Positions 1 through 8,123 of a stretch of DNA of 12,057 bases are shown piece by piece; position 1 is the stretch's first letter, and every line of letters begins with the position of its first letter. A model generated the notes under the pieces. That model saw only the letters and a list, made by a program, of their open reading frames with translations, was not told the origin of the DNA and did not search any database. This stretch comes from Peptostreptococcaceae bacterium (GTDB lineage: Bacteria > Bacillota > Clostridia > Peptostreptococcales > Peptostreptococcaceae). The translations under genes and the position numbers were made by a program. Location: NCBI GenBank assembly GCA_029983575.1, contig JASBZE010000053.1:1-12057 (forward strand). Reading direction: 5' to 3'.

Positions 1-19
1 AAAAAAAAATACAAAAAGG

Positions 20-49
20 TTATCTAAAAATGCGAATTAATAGTATAAT
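20..49 (+). promoter_or_regulatory. Possible promoter upstream of ispE
   Basis: A perfect TATAAT is seen at 44-49, about 35 bases before the preferred ispE start. The best -35 candidate about 18 bases upstream (TTATCT at 20-25) matches the consensus poorly, so this rests almost entirely on the -10 box. The window starts only 43 bases before it, so whether ispE belongs to a longer upstream operon cannot be seen. Confidence 0.3.
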
Positions 50-83
50 GGTAGGTGGAGACTTTTTATAGATGGAGGATATT

Positions 84-962
84 ATGGATTTAGTATCTAG
101 AGCGAAAATAAACTTATCTCTAAAAATCCTTGGCAGGCTTCAAAATGGTTACCACAGGATAGAGACCATTATGCAGAGTATCAGTCTTGAGGACAAGATT
201 AGCATAGATGAAATAGAGAAAGATGAAATACATATAACGTCAAATTCAAAAGACGTTCCGTGTGATGAGTCAAATCTTGCCTACAGTGCAGCAAAAGCGA
301 TAAAAGACAAGTTTGATATAAAAAAGGGTATTAAGATTCACATAGAAAAAAATATTCCGGTGGCAGCAGGTTTAGCTGGAGGAAGTTCGAATGCGGCTGC
401 AGTTATCGTAGGTTTAAACGATATGTGGAAGCTAAATATGAATGATGAAAGTTTGGTTGAAGTAGGGCTCAGCTTAGGTGCAGACGTGCCTTTTTGTATT
501 TTTGGAGGATGTTTTTTCTCTGAGGGAGTAGGGGAAAAACTTAGCGCATCTAAGGGTCTTGGTAAAGATAAACACATACTTATATGTAAGCTAGATGCAT
601 TTATCTCTACTCAAAAAACCTATGAGTATTACGATAACAATGATTTTTTCAATGGAGAAATAGACTCAAAGAAGTGTTTGGAAGCTGTTTCTAACGGCGA
701 CTTAACAGAGCTAAAAAAATATTCAGGCAATGATCTAGATGGATATTCGCGTGAGACATGTCCGGAGATTGATGATATTATAAGCAAGATGAACGAACAC
801 TCGAGTTTGTTTTCCATGGTTTCAGGTAGTGGACCGACGGTGTTCGGGATTTTTGAGGATGATAAAAAACTTAGACTATGTTACAATTTATTGAGAGAAA
901 AATACTCTCAAACATATATATGTGATGCTAGCGGTAAGGGGGTAGAGATAATTGGAGAATAA
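84..962 (+). CDS. ispE: 4-diphosphocytidyl-2-C-methyl-D-erythritol kinase (IspE)
   Basis: GHMP-family kinase that phosphorylates the 2-OH of CDP-methylerythritol with ATP in the cytosolic MEP pathway to isopentenyl diphosphate. From the ATG at 84 the protein has 292 residues, normal for the family. Visible motifs are AKIN near the N-terminus (Lys8, substrate region), the glycine-rich GHMP ATP loop PVAAGLAGGSSNAAA (residues 92-106), LGADVPF with the catalytic-type Asp134, and the C-terminal SGSGPTVFG (247-255). I chose ATG 84 because GGAGG at 74-78 lies 5 bases before it and the AKINL motif then sits at the usual distance from the start. ATG 72 (4 residues longer, with GGTGGAG 11 bases away) is possible. 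The 3' end overlaps the next gene by 11 bases. Identification is firm; only the start is uncertain. Confidence 0.96.
   Translation: MDLVSRAKINLSLKILGRLQNGYHRIETIMQSISLEDKISIDEIEKDEIHITSNSKDVPCDESNLAYSAAKAIKDKFDIKKGIKIHIEKNIPVAAGLAGGSSNAAAVIVGLNDMWKLNMNDESLVEVGLSLGADVPFCIFGGCFFSEGVGEKLSASKGLGKDKHILICKLDAFISTQKTYEYYDNNDFFNGEIDSKKCLEAVSNGDLTELKKYSGNDLDGYSRETCPEIDDIISKMNEHSSLFSMVSGSGPTVFGIFEDDKKLRLCYNLLREKYSQTYICDASGKGVEIIGE
936..942 (+). promoter_or_regulatory. Ribosome binding site deciding the TTG start of the GntR gene
   Basis: AAGGGGG lies inside the end of ispE, 9 bases before TTG 952. No ATG exists upstream in the frame, and the winged-helix domain begins about 30 residues into the protein, so this site supports TTG as the start and suggests translational coupling to ispE. 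Confidence 0.6.
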
Positions 963-1848
963 ATTTAACGACCTTGAATTTTCTAGAGACATCAAAGATG
1001 TCAGAAACGTAACTAAGGTTGTAAAGCCAGCTACAGAGGATTATAAACCACTTAGAGATGTAGTATTCGAGTATTTGAGAAGAGCGATATTAGAAGGAAA
1101 ACTAGAGCCGGGAAAGAGGCTAATGGAAATAAGGCTAGCAAAACAACTAGGTGTAAGCAGGACTCCTATAAGAGAGGCTATAAGGAAATTAGAGTTAGAA
1201 GGACTAGTTATAATGGAACCTAGAAAAGGAGCATATGTTGCCGATATATCGATGAAAGATATAGTTGACGTCCTTGAACTCAGGTCAGGCCTAGAGAGTT
1301 TGGCAGCTTATTTAGCTGCTGATAGAATGAGTGATAGCGACCTTGAAAAATTAAAGAATATATCTAAGGCACTTGAGGAATGTATTGCAAAATCAGATGT
1401 CAAGGGTATATTGGAAAAGGACGTCGAGTTTCACGAGTGCATCTTTAACTCTACAAAAAATGATAGGTTGATACTTATGATGAACACTCTTTGGGAGCAG
1501 GTGTTCAGGTTTAGAGTTATCTATGCATCCGATTACGAAGCATCAAAAAACATACAGTCAGAACACAGGGAGATAATGGAGGCAATTGCGTCAAGAGATA
1601 GAGAGATGGCTGCAAAACTAGCTAAAAAACATATAGACGTAGCGGAAAAGTACATGTGTTATAAGATTTTTGCAGATGTTAAAAACAACCATCACCATAA
1701 ATATGACACAAAAAACACTAATCCACATAGGGAAGATATAAAAAACAGTCACTATCACAAGGATATTCACAAGGACTCTCACAAGGATGATCATAAGGAC
1801 TATCACAAGGAAGAGGTTGATAACGGCAACTTAAATGATAAAAAATAA
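952..1848 (+). CDS. GntR/FadR-family transcriptional regulator with a histidine-rich C-terminal tail
   Basis: Predicted cytosolic DNA-binding regulator of 298 residues starting at TTG. Residues about 34-100 form the GntR winged helix (VFEYLRRAILEGKLEPG, then LGVSRTPIREAIRKLELEGLV). Residues about 105-240 match the all-helical FCD ligand domain. The usual FCD metal ligands appear intact: Asp157 and His161 (DVEFH), His205 (SEH) and His227 (KKH), so a metal-assisted carboxylate or similar effector is plausible, but the ligand cannot be read from the sequence. After the FCD domain comes a polar tail (about 245-298) with 10 histidines in residues 247-285 and repeated HKD units, which is not part of the family core. 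The gene overlaps ispE by 11 bases and lies 44 bases before murI. A GntR gene next to ispE occurs in other clostridia as far as I recall; the target genes are unknown. Confidence 0.9.
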   Translation: MENKFNDLEFSRDIKDVRNVTKVVKPATEDYKPLRDVVFEYLRRAILEGKLEPGKRLMEIRLAKQLGVSRTPIREAIRKLELEGLVIMEPRKGAYVADISMKDIVDVLELRSGLESLAAYLAADRMSDSDLEKLKNISKALEECIAKSDVKGILEKDVEFHECIFNSTKNDRLILMMNTLWEQVFRFRVIYASDYEASKNIQSEHREIMEAIASRDREMAAKLAKKHIDVAEKYMCYKIFADVKNNHHHKYDTKNTNPHREDIKNSHYHKDIHKDSHKDDHKDYHKEEVDNGNLNDKK

Positions 1849-1892
1849 AAAAGGGTATGATACAAAAAAATAAACTAGATAGGTAGGATGAA

Positions 1893-2741
1893 ATGAATTC
1901 AGCAAAAGAAAATCCAATAGGGGTCTTTGATTCCGGTCTTGGAGGACTTACAGTGCTAAAGGAAATAAGTAAGATACTTCCACATGAAGACGTAATATAC
2001 TTTGGTGACACTGCAAGGGTTCCTTATGGACCGAGATCAAGGGAGACCATATTAAAATACACCTTTCAAGCTATTAACTTCCTTTTGACAAAAAATGTCA
2101 AGGCCATAGTAATTGCATGTAATACCGCTACAGCCAGAGCTCTAGTAGAAGCTCAGAGCGTTTATGACGTACCGATAATAGGAGTTATAAAGGCTGGCGC
2201 GAGGGCGGCTTGCAAATATACGAAAAACCTAAAGGTGGGAGTTATTGGTACGGAGGGTACTATAAAATCCAAGGCATATAATACGGAGATACAGAAGATA
2301 AAAAAAGATGTAGAGGTTTTTGCAAAAGCATGTCCTCTTTTCGTTCCGATAACGGAAGAGGGTTGGTCAAATACAGATGTCGCAAAACTAACTGCAAAGA
2401 GATATTTAAAAGAGCTTAAAGATGCAGAGGTCGATTCGATAGTGTTGGGATGCACTCACTATCCTCTGTTAAAAAGGACGATTGGAGAGGAAGTCGGCGA
2501 GGAGATTAAGTTAGTAAATCCGGCTAGGGAAACTGCCTACGAATTAAAAGATATACTTGTATCAGAGGATATGGAAAATGACAAAAATGACGAGGGCAGT
2601 TGCGAATACTATGTCTCCGATATAAATGAGAGATTTTCGTCTATAGCCAAGGAGTTTTTGAAAAAGGATATAGAAAATCCGAAGTTAGTTCAAATTCATA
2701 AGTTTAACAAGGTTAGGATTGACGGATTTAAGGAAGAATAG
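1893..2741 (+). CDS. murI: Glutamate racemase
   Basis: Cofactor-independent racemase that converts L-glutamate to D-glutamate for peptidoglycan precursor synthesis in the cytosol. The 282-residue protein has the family signature throughout: GVFDSGLGGLTV (residues 10-21, with Asp13 and Ser14), PYG (44-46), the first catalytic cysteine in ACNTAT (Cys76) and the second in LGCTHYPLL (Cys187), with His189 beside it. Length is normal for the family, with a slightly extended polar C-terminus. The ATG is preceded by AGGTAGG at 1881-1887, 5 bases upstream. It follows the GntR gene after 44 bases with no clear terminator between, so read-through from ispE is likely. Confidence 0.97.
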   Translation: MNSAKENPIGVFDSGLGGLTVLKEISKILPHEDVIYFGDTARVPYGPRSRETILKYTFQAINFLLTKNVKAIVIACNTATARALVEAQSVYDVPIIGVIKAGARAACKYTKNLKVGVIGTEGTIKSKAYNTEIQKIKKDVEVFAKACPLFVPITEEGWSNTDVAKLTAKRYLKELKDAEVDSIVLGCTHYPLLKRTIGEEVGEEIKLVNPARETAYELKDILVSEDMENDKNDEGSCEYYVSDINERFSSIAKEFLKKDIENPKLVQIHKFNKVRIDGFKEE

Positions 2742-2753
2742 TCAACCTTAATA

Positions 2754-2814
2754 AAGATACTTTGGATTTGAAGTTATCATAAACAATGAAGATACTTTGG
2801 ATTTGAAGTTATCA
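2754..2814 (+). repeat. Two direct repeats of 26 bases, period 35
   Basis: In the gap between murI and the DUF1934 gene an identical 26-base sequence occurs at 2754-2779 and 2789-2814; it begins AAGATACTTTGG and ends GAAGTTATCA. The 9-base spacer is partly echoed after the second copy. No stem-loop with a T-run and no good promoter is seen here. It looks like a local tandem duplication of unknown role. Confidence 0.85.
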
Positions 2815-2885
2815 AAAACAGAAATGATGAAAGCAGACAAATAAAAGACAGATAAATAAAAAACAGAGAAATTAAAGGTGAGAAT

Positions 2886-3326
2886 GTGAAATTAGAAAAA
2901 AATAAGGATAGACAGAAGGTAAAGGTCCAAATAACAACCGACCAGTTTTCTAAGGAAAATGGAAAGGACAGGATCGAGGAATTTTTTTACGGCACTATGG
3001 TAGAAAAAGCAGGTAAAACCTATGTGCTATACGATGAAATACAGGCTCATGAGGAGATAAATACCAGGATTAAAATTGATGAAGACTATGTTAGCATAGG
3101 TCGCTCAGGAGGTATAAAGACGCTTCTTAGATTTATGGAGGATGCCGATACCGAGAGCCTATATTCCTGCATTCAAGGTGATTTTTATTTAAAGATATTC
3201 ACAAGAAAAGTCGAGGTAGATATGGGTGAGGAAGAAATTAATATAAACTTAGATTATGACTTGAGGATAATCGGATTATTTGACGGAACAAACAAGGTTA
3301 ATATTAAAATCACCAAGATTAATTAA
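2886..3326 (+). CDS. DUF1934 family protein (YwiB-like beta-barrel), function unknown
   Basis: Small cytosolic protein of 146 residues with no signal peptide or membrane segment. The strand-rich pattern, the early KVKVQITT stretch, a central TYVLYDE and IKIDEDYVSIGRSGG segment, and the ending with LDYDLRIIG resemble the DUF1934/YwiB family, which folds as a calycin-like barrel and is commonly found near murI, tilS or argS in Bacillota. No catalytic motif is evident. The start is GTG 2886 with AAAGGTGAG at 2875-2883 just before it; the ATG at 2884 is out of frame and immediately followed by a stop. Family assignment comes from recalled sequence pattern and neighbourhood, not from a search. Confidence 0.8.
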   Translation: MKLEKNKDRQKVKVQITTDQFSKENGKDRIEEFFYGTMVEKAGKTYVLYDEIQAHEEINTRIKIDEDYVSIGRSGGIKTLLRFMEDADTESLYSCIQGDFYLKIFTRKVEVDMGEEEININLDYDLRIIGLFDGTNKVNIKITKIN

Positions 3327-3396
3327 GATAACTTAGAACAACTAAAACGACTAAGAATAATTAGAGAAATACATTTGATTAGAGAGTGTGGATAGA

Positions 3397-4863
3397 ATGA
3401 ACGAGGGCATAGACAAGACCGAAGACAGTTTGGTTTTAAAGGTCGAAAAAACCATTGAAAGAGAAAATTTAATAGATTACGGCGATCATGTACTGGTTGC
3501 CCTTTCCGGTGGATATGACTCAGTGTGCCTGGTTTATATTTTATACAGATTAAAGGAAAAATACGGGCTAAAATTGACGGCTGTTCACTTAAATCATAGA
3601 TTGAGGGGACTAGACTCCCACAAGGACGCGATGTATGTTTCCAAACTCTGTGAATCCATTGGAATAAGAAGCTTTATAAAGGCAGTTGACGTGGATTCGT
3701 ATTGTAGGGAAAACAAGATGTCGATTGAAGAAGGGGCTAGAAAACTAAGGTACGAGATTTTTGAAGACTTAAGAAGTAAAATCGGAGCAAATAAAATAGC
3801 CATAGCTCACAATCAAAACGACAATGTCGAGACGGTTCTGATGAGGATTATGAGAGGTAGCACTATTTCAGGACTTTCTGGAATAGCGTATAGAAGAGGT
3901 CACTACATCATAAGACCTATTTTAGATATCTCAAGAAAAGAGATAGAAAACTACTGTTATGAAAACTCATTAAATCCTGTTACAGATAAGACTAACTTAG
4001 AAACGATATATACGAGAAATAAAATTAGACTTGAGCTAATTCCATACATAGAAGAAAACTTCAACGATAATTTTATAAATGTGATGGAGAGGATGAGAAA
4101 GAGCTTTAAAGAGGACGGCGAATATTTAAGCTTGGTTGCCAATACAAGCTATGAGAATTTAAAGGTTGAGGAAAACAAAGGTTTAAATAAAATAAGCCTA
4201 GAGGTTAAAAAAATGAACGAACTTCATAGCGCAATCAAGTCAAGGGTAATAATAGACGCGATAAGAGATGTATTAGGAAACTCAAAGGGCATAGACTCAG
4301 TTCACATAACAGCAATCATGGACTTGACCGATGACGGAAAAAGCGGAAAGGTACTCGATTTACCGAGGGGTCTACACGTATGGAGATCGTCTGGTATTCT
4401 AAATATATCAAATAAGAAACCGAATTTTTTGAACGTCGGGTTTAAATATGAAATTCCTATAGAATTTTTTGATAATAATGAACAACTTCTTATTTATTTG
4501 AAGGAAATAGGGGTATCAATATGTTGTAAATTCGTTGACAGAGAATTTTTTGAAAAAAATAAGAAAAAAAGAGAGTATAAATTTATCGATTATGATAAAA
4601 TAAATGGAAGGCTTGTTTTTTCGAGTAGAAATCCAGGCGATAAAATTAGGTTGAAAGTAGGGACAAAAAAAGTTAAAGATATTATCATTAATATGAAGAT
4701 CCCTAGAGAAAATAGAGGTAGCCTATTTTTATTAAGAGATGACGAAGAGATAATACTGATTGATAAGTATAGAATCAGTGATCTATATAAGATTGATGAA
4801 AACACTGATAAAATTCTCTGCGTGCAAATTGACGATTCAGAGGGGAGGAAGGCAGTTGAATAA
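3397..4863 (+). CDS. tilS: tRNA(Ile)-lysidine synthase (TilS)
   Basis: ATP-dependent enzyme that joins lysine to C34 of the tRNA-Ile CAU anticodon, changing its charging and decoding from Met/AUG to Ile/AUA. This is essential in an organism that uses ATA as often as this one. From ATG 3397 it has 488 residues. The N-terminal PP-loop is SGGYDS (37-42), followed by HLNHRLRG (64-71), GARKLRYE (113-120), AHNQNDNVET (137-146) and the tRNA-contact region with RN.IR (207-211). The C-terminal TilS domain is present (about 380-470, with SRNPGDKIRL and a following GTKKVKD), so this is the full-length two-domain form. GTG 3388 would add three residues; neither start has a strong Shine-Dalgarno. The gene overlaps ftsH by 8 bases. 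Confidence 0.96.
   Translation: MNEGIDKTEDSLVLKVEKTIERENLIDYGDHVLVALSGGYDSVCLVYILYRLKEKYGLKLTAVHLNHRLRGLDSHKDAMYVSKLCESIGIRSFIKAVDVDSYCRENKMSIEEGARKLRYEIFEDLRSKIGANKIAIAHNQNDNVETVLMRIMRGSTISGLSGIAYRRGHYIIRPILDISRKEIENYCYENSLNPVTDKTNLETIYTRNKIRLELIPYIEENFNDNFINVMERMRKSFKEDGEYLSLVANTSYENLKVEENKGLNKISLEVKKMNELHSAIKSRVIIDAIRDVLGNSKGIDSVHITAIMDLTDDGKSGKVLDLPRGLHVWRSSGILNISNKKPNFLNVGFKYEIPIEFFDNNEQLLIYLKEIGVSICCKFVDREFFEKNKKKREYKFIDYDKINGRLVFSSRNPGDKIRLKVGTKKVKDIIINMKIPRENRGSLFLLRDDEEIILIDKYRISDLYKIDENTDKILCVQIDDSEGRKAVE
4842..4848 (+). promoter_or_regulatory. Ribosome binding site deciding the TTG start of ftsH
   Basis: GGGGAGG inside the end of tilS lies 7 bases before TTG 4856. An in-frame ATG at 4760 would add 32 residues of tilS-overlapping, charged sequence before the first membrane segment. 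The strong site and the normal FtsH N-terminus (MNKVLKG then a hydrophobic helix) favour TTG. Confidence 0.75.
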
Positions 4864-6994
4864 AGTTTTAAAGGGTGCTGCGTTTTACGTAATACTATTT
4901 CTAGTAATAGTCGGGATAGTACAATACACAGGAAAACAAAGAGATGCGGTAGAAAATGTACCGTTTTCGAAAATATATAGCGAGTTGTCTGAAGGGAATG
5001 TAAAATCACTTCACTTCATAGACAAGACTTCAGTACAGGGTGAATTCAAAACAGGTAAGAATAAAAAGTTTACTTCATATATACCTGAAGAGGTTAAGGG
5101 AAATGAGCTTGCTGATAAGTTTTTACAACAAGCTGACAAGGGAAATCTAGCTATAAGTGGTGAGCCACAAGCTCAGACTCCTTGGTACATTTCACTTTTA
5201 CCTACATTTATGTTGATCATATTCATGGTTGTCGTATTATTTTTCTGGATGAACCAAAGCCAGGGAGGTGGCGGCAAGGTCATGAATTTCGGTAAGTCAA
5301 AGGCAAAGGTCCATAAGGATTCAGATAAAGACAGGGTAATGTTTAAAGATGTGGCGGGATTGAATGAGGAGAAAGAAGATCTGCAAGAAATCGTGGATTT
5401 CCTAAAAAATCCTAAAAAATACATTGAACTCGGCGCTAGAATACCTAAGGGTATGCTTATGGTTGGACCACCGGGAACAGGTAAGACTTATCTTTCTAGG
5501 GCAGTAGCTGGAGAAGCAGGGGTTCCTTTCTTTAGCATAAGTGGTTCTGATTTCGTAGAGATGTTTGTCGGTGTCGGTGCGTCAAGGGTTAGAGACCTTT
5601 TTGAACAAGCTAAGAAAAACTCACCTGCTATAATTTTCATAGATGAGATTGATGCAGTTGGTAGGAAAAGAGGAGCTGGCCTCGGCGGTGGACATGACGA
5701 GAGAGAGCAGACCCTAAACCAACTTCTTGTTGAGATGGATGGATTTGGAGTAAACCAAGGTATAATCATAATGGCAGCTACAAATAGACCTGACATACTT
5801 GACCCAGCGCTACTTAGACCGGGTAGATTTGACAGACAGCTTGTCGTTGGACTACCGGATGTAAGAGGTAGAGAGGCTATATTTAGAGTTCACTCTAAAA
5901 ATAAACCGCTTGATGAAGATGTTAAGATGGATGTGTTAGCTAGGAGAACACCTGGATTTACTCCGGCGGACATTGAAAACTTGATGAATGAAGCGGCCAT
6001 ATTAACAGCTAGGACTAGACGTAAGAAGATAAATATGGAGACAATAGAAGAAGCTATAACCAAGGTAATTGTCGGAGTAGAGAAAAAATCTAGGGTAATA
6101 AGCGAGAAAGATAGGATACTTACAGCATACCACGAGGCAGGACACGCTGTTGCAGCCCATGTGCTCGACTTAGTAGACCCTGTACACCAAGTTACCATAG
6201 TTCCTAGGGGAATGGCTGGAGGATTCACTATGCAGCTTCCTGAGGAAGATAAGAGCTATATGACTAAAAATGAGATGAAACAAGAGTTAATAGTTCTTCT
6301 AGGAGGAAGGGTCGCAGAGGAAATAATTCTTGAAGACATATCTACTGGAGCGTCAAACGACTTGGATAGAGTATCTAAGTTAGCAAGGGACATGATAACT
6401 AGATACGGTATGAGCAAGAGAATAGGACCTATAACATATGATTCAAACAACGAAGTATTCCTAGGAAACTCATTCTCTAGCACTAGACAGTATTCTGAGG
6501 AAGTTGCTTCAGAAATTGATGAGGAAATCAGAAGAGTTGTGGAGGAAGCTCATAAAAACACTCATAAGATACTCACTGAAAATCTAGACAGCTTAAAATA
6601 CATCGCAAAGGCATTGCTTAAATACGAGACAATCAACAAAGAACAGCTTAATGCTGCTTTTGACATGACACTTGATATTTCTGAAGATGCGGCGATGAAA
6701 GAAGCTAGAGAAAAGTCTTTTGAAATGGAAGAAGAGCAAGGTCACGTTAGCAGTAGAGAATATGCTAAGGTGATAGAAGATGATGAAAAAGAGCCCGTAG
6801 ATGAAATTGACGTCGAAATCAGAGAGTTTAAAAGAAGATTAAACGAGATAAGAAATAACTCTGAAAATAATTCAGACGGCTCTCAAAAAGAAAATAGCAC
6901 TTCTAAAAATACAAATCACGATGATATACGAGTAAACTCTGATAGTAGAGAACTTGATCACGATGATAATAGAGCAAACTCTGACGATGAGTAA
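4856..6994 (+). CDS. ftsH: ATP-dependent zinc metalloprotease FtsH
   Basis: Hexameric membrane-anchored AAA+ protease that extracts and degrades misfolded membrane proteins and short-lived cytosolic regulators. From TTG 4856 it has 712 residues: membrane segment 1 (about 7-24), a small extracytoplasmic domain (about 27-108), membrane segment 2 (about 111-131), the AAA module with Walker A GPPGTGKT (204-211), Walker B IIFIDEID (259-266), the second region of homology ending in RPGRFDR (321-327, arginine fingers), and the M41 protease domain with zinc ligands in HEAGH (426-430) and Asp502. The catalytic set is complete. The C-terminal tail from about 630 is long, acidic and Asn/Ser/Asp-rich, and ends in an imperfect 14-residue repeat (688-701 and 702-712); typical FtsH proteins stop about 60-80 residues earlier. 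It overlaps tilS by 8 bases and is followed by a terminator. Confidence 0.97.
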   Translation: MNKVLKGAAFYVILFLVIVGIVQYTGKQRDAVENVPFSKIYSELSEGNVKSLHFIDKTSVQGEFKTGKNKKFTSYIPEEVKGNELADKFLQQADKGNLAISGEPQAQTPWYISLLPTFMLIIFMVVVLFFWMNQSQGGGGKVMNFGKSKAKVHKDSDKDRVMFKDVAGLNEEKEDLQEIVDFLKNPKKYIELGARIPKGMLMVGPPGTGKTYLSRAVAGEAGVPFFSISGSDFVEMFVGVGASRVRDLFEQAKKNSPAIIFIDEIDAVGRKRGAGLGGGHDEREQTLNQLLVEMDGFGVNQGIIIMAATNRPDILDPALLRPGRFDRQLVVGLPDVRGREAIFRVHSKNKPLDEDVKMDVLARRTPGFTPADIENLMNEAAILTARTRRKKINMETIEEAITKVIVGVEKKSRVISEKDRILTAYHEAGHAVAAHVLDLVDPVHQVTIVPRGMAGGFTMQLPEEDKSYMTKNEMKQELIVLLGGRVAEEIILEDISTGASNDLDRVSKLARDMITRYGMSKRIGPITYDSNNEVFLGNSFSSTRQYSEEVASEIDEEIRRVVEEAHKNTHKILTENLDSLKYIAKALLKYETINKEQLNAAFDMTLDISEDAAMKEAREKSFEMEEEQGHVSSREYAKVIEDDEKEPVDEIDVEIREFKRRLNEIRNNSENNSDGSQKENSTSKNTNHDDIRVNSDSRELDHDDNRANSDDE

Positions 6995-7010
6995 ATAAAA
7001 ATAAAGATAC

Positions 7011-7037
7011 AAAGCTGGTCGTAAGACCAGCTTTTTT
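7011..7037 (+). terminator. Intrinsic terminator after ftsH
   Basis: A perfect 10-bp stem (AAAGCTGGTC at 7011-7020 and GACCAGCTTT at 7025-7034) with the tetraloop GTAA is followed by the rest of a T6 run at 7032-7037. It lies 16 bases after the ftsH stop and should end the tilS-ftsH transcript. birA begins only 27 bases later and no good promoter is seen in that gap, so birA may depend on partial read-through. Confidence 0.92.
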
Positions 7038-7064
7038 ACTAGGTAATTGGACGGTGAGATAAAA

Positions 7065-8030
7065 ATGGAAGATATTTTAATAAAATTGATGGATGGCGAA
7101 GGAGAGTACATCTCAGGAGAAGATTTAGCTAAGGAGTTAGGAATAACACGGGCAGCTATATGGAAAAAGATAGCCAAACTAAGGGAAGAGGGATACGAAA
7201 TAGAGTCAGTACCTAGAAAAGGATACAGGCTTTTGATTAGCCCACAAAACGTGTTAAATGTGCAGAGGATAAAGAGAGAGATAGATTTAAGCTCATTTGG
7301 AGGGGAGTTTATATATTTAAATGAGGTAGACTCCACTAATACCTATCTGAAAAACAACTCAGAAAGTCTGCAGTCTGGTGCGATCGTATTTGCTGAAAAA
7401 CAAAATGCAGGAAGGGGGAGGTTCGGACGAGCATGGGAAAATGAATACGGTAAGAACATACAGATGAGCATATTGTTAAAACCAAAGATAGTACCGGAGA
7501 GAGCTGTATTTATTACATTGGTTGCTGGAGCGGCGCTGATATCAACATTTTTAGATATGGGAATAGATTCGAAGATAAAATGGCCAAATGATATATTGGT
7601 AGGAGATAAAAAAGTTTGTGGAATACTTACGGAACTAAACCTAGAACTCATGGAAATAAATAATATAATCCTAGGTATAGGAGTAAACGTCAATGCTGAA
7701 AAATTCCCAGAATCCATAGGGAAAAAAGCTACTTCACTACTCATAGAGGGACACGAAACCAAGAGAGAGGACATAATAATAGGGTTTGTGAACAACTTCA
7801 AAGTTCTGTATAGAGACTATATCGAAAACAATAAAAAAGACGTGGTGTTAGAGATTCTAAATAAATACTCTTTCCTAGAGGGGAAAAAGATAAAGGTTGA
7901 AGATGCTAGTGGATATATAGAAGGACAGTATGAGAGGATTGATGCTCAGGGAAACTTAGTGATTATTTCTGATAACGGCAAAAAACTAAGTCTGTCATCG
8001 GGTGAAGTGAGCCTAAAAAATATATATTAA
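7065..8030 (+). CDS. birA: Bifunctional biotin-protein ligase / biotin operon repressor (BirA)
   Basis: Attaches biotin, via biotinyl-5'-AMP, to the acceptor lysine of biotin-dependent carboxylases; the form with an N-terminal DNA-binding domain also represses biotin genes. From ATG 7065 the protein has 321 residues. Residues about 1-57 are a winged helix (GEDLAKELGITRAAIWKKI, then RKGYRL). The ligase domain shows GRGRFGRAW (116-124, biotinyl-AMP loop), KWPNDI (172-177) and GIGVNVN (204-210); a small SH3-like C-terminal domain follows (about 272-321). ATG 7065 is chosen because GGTGAG at 7053-7058 lies 6 bases before it; an upstream in-frame TTG at 7047 would overlap this site. No BirA-type operator is seen in the window, so its regulatory targets lie elsewhere. 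Confidence 0.95.
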   Translation: MEDILIKLMDGEGEYISGEDLAKELGITRAAIWKKIAKLREEGYEIESVPRKGYRLLISPQNVLNVQRIKREIDLSSFGGEFIYLNEVDSTNTYLKNNSESLQSGAIVFAEKQNAGRGRFGRAWENEYGKNIQMSILLKPKIVPERAVFITLVAGAALISTFLDMGIDSKIKWPNDILVGDKKVCGILTELNLELMEINNIILGIGVNVNAEKFPESIGKKATSLLIEGHETKREDIIIGFVNNFKVLYRDYIENNKKDVVLEILNKYSFLEGKKIKVEDASGYIEGQYERIDAQGNLVIISDNGKKLSLSSGEVSLKNIY

Positions 8031-8123
8031 TAGAGTAGAGCTCTGCCATTTCGATTTACCTATATAATTGATGATCTAAATTTTCAAAGCGATTCATTAA
8101 AAACTCAATTTTTTAACGATGTC

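Noticed and set aside
72..83. ATG 72 as the ispE start
   Set aside because: It is possible, but GGAGG at 74-78 is at ideal distance from ATG 84 and the family's N-terminus fits 84 better.
4760..4855. ATG 4760 as the ftsH start
   Set aside because: It would add 32 residues translated from the end of tilS with no family resemblance, while TTG 4856 has a strong Shine-Dalgarno.
6872..7336. Long minus-strand frames opposite ftsH, birA and other genes
   Set aside because: They lie antisense to well-identified genes and show composition and low complexity typical of reverse-frame shadows.
8097..8116. TTAAAAA / TTTTTAA stem as a birA terminator
   Set aside because: The stem has no G-C pair and would be unstable. 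No convincing terminator is seen after birA.
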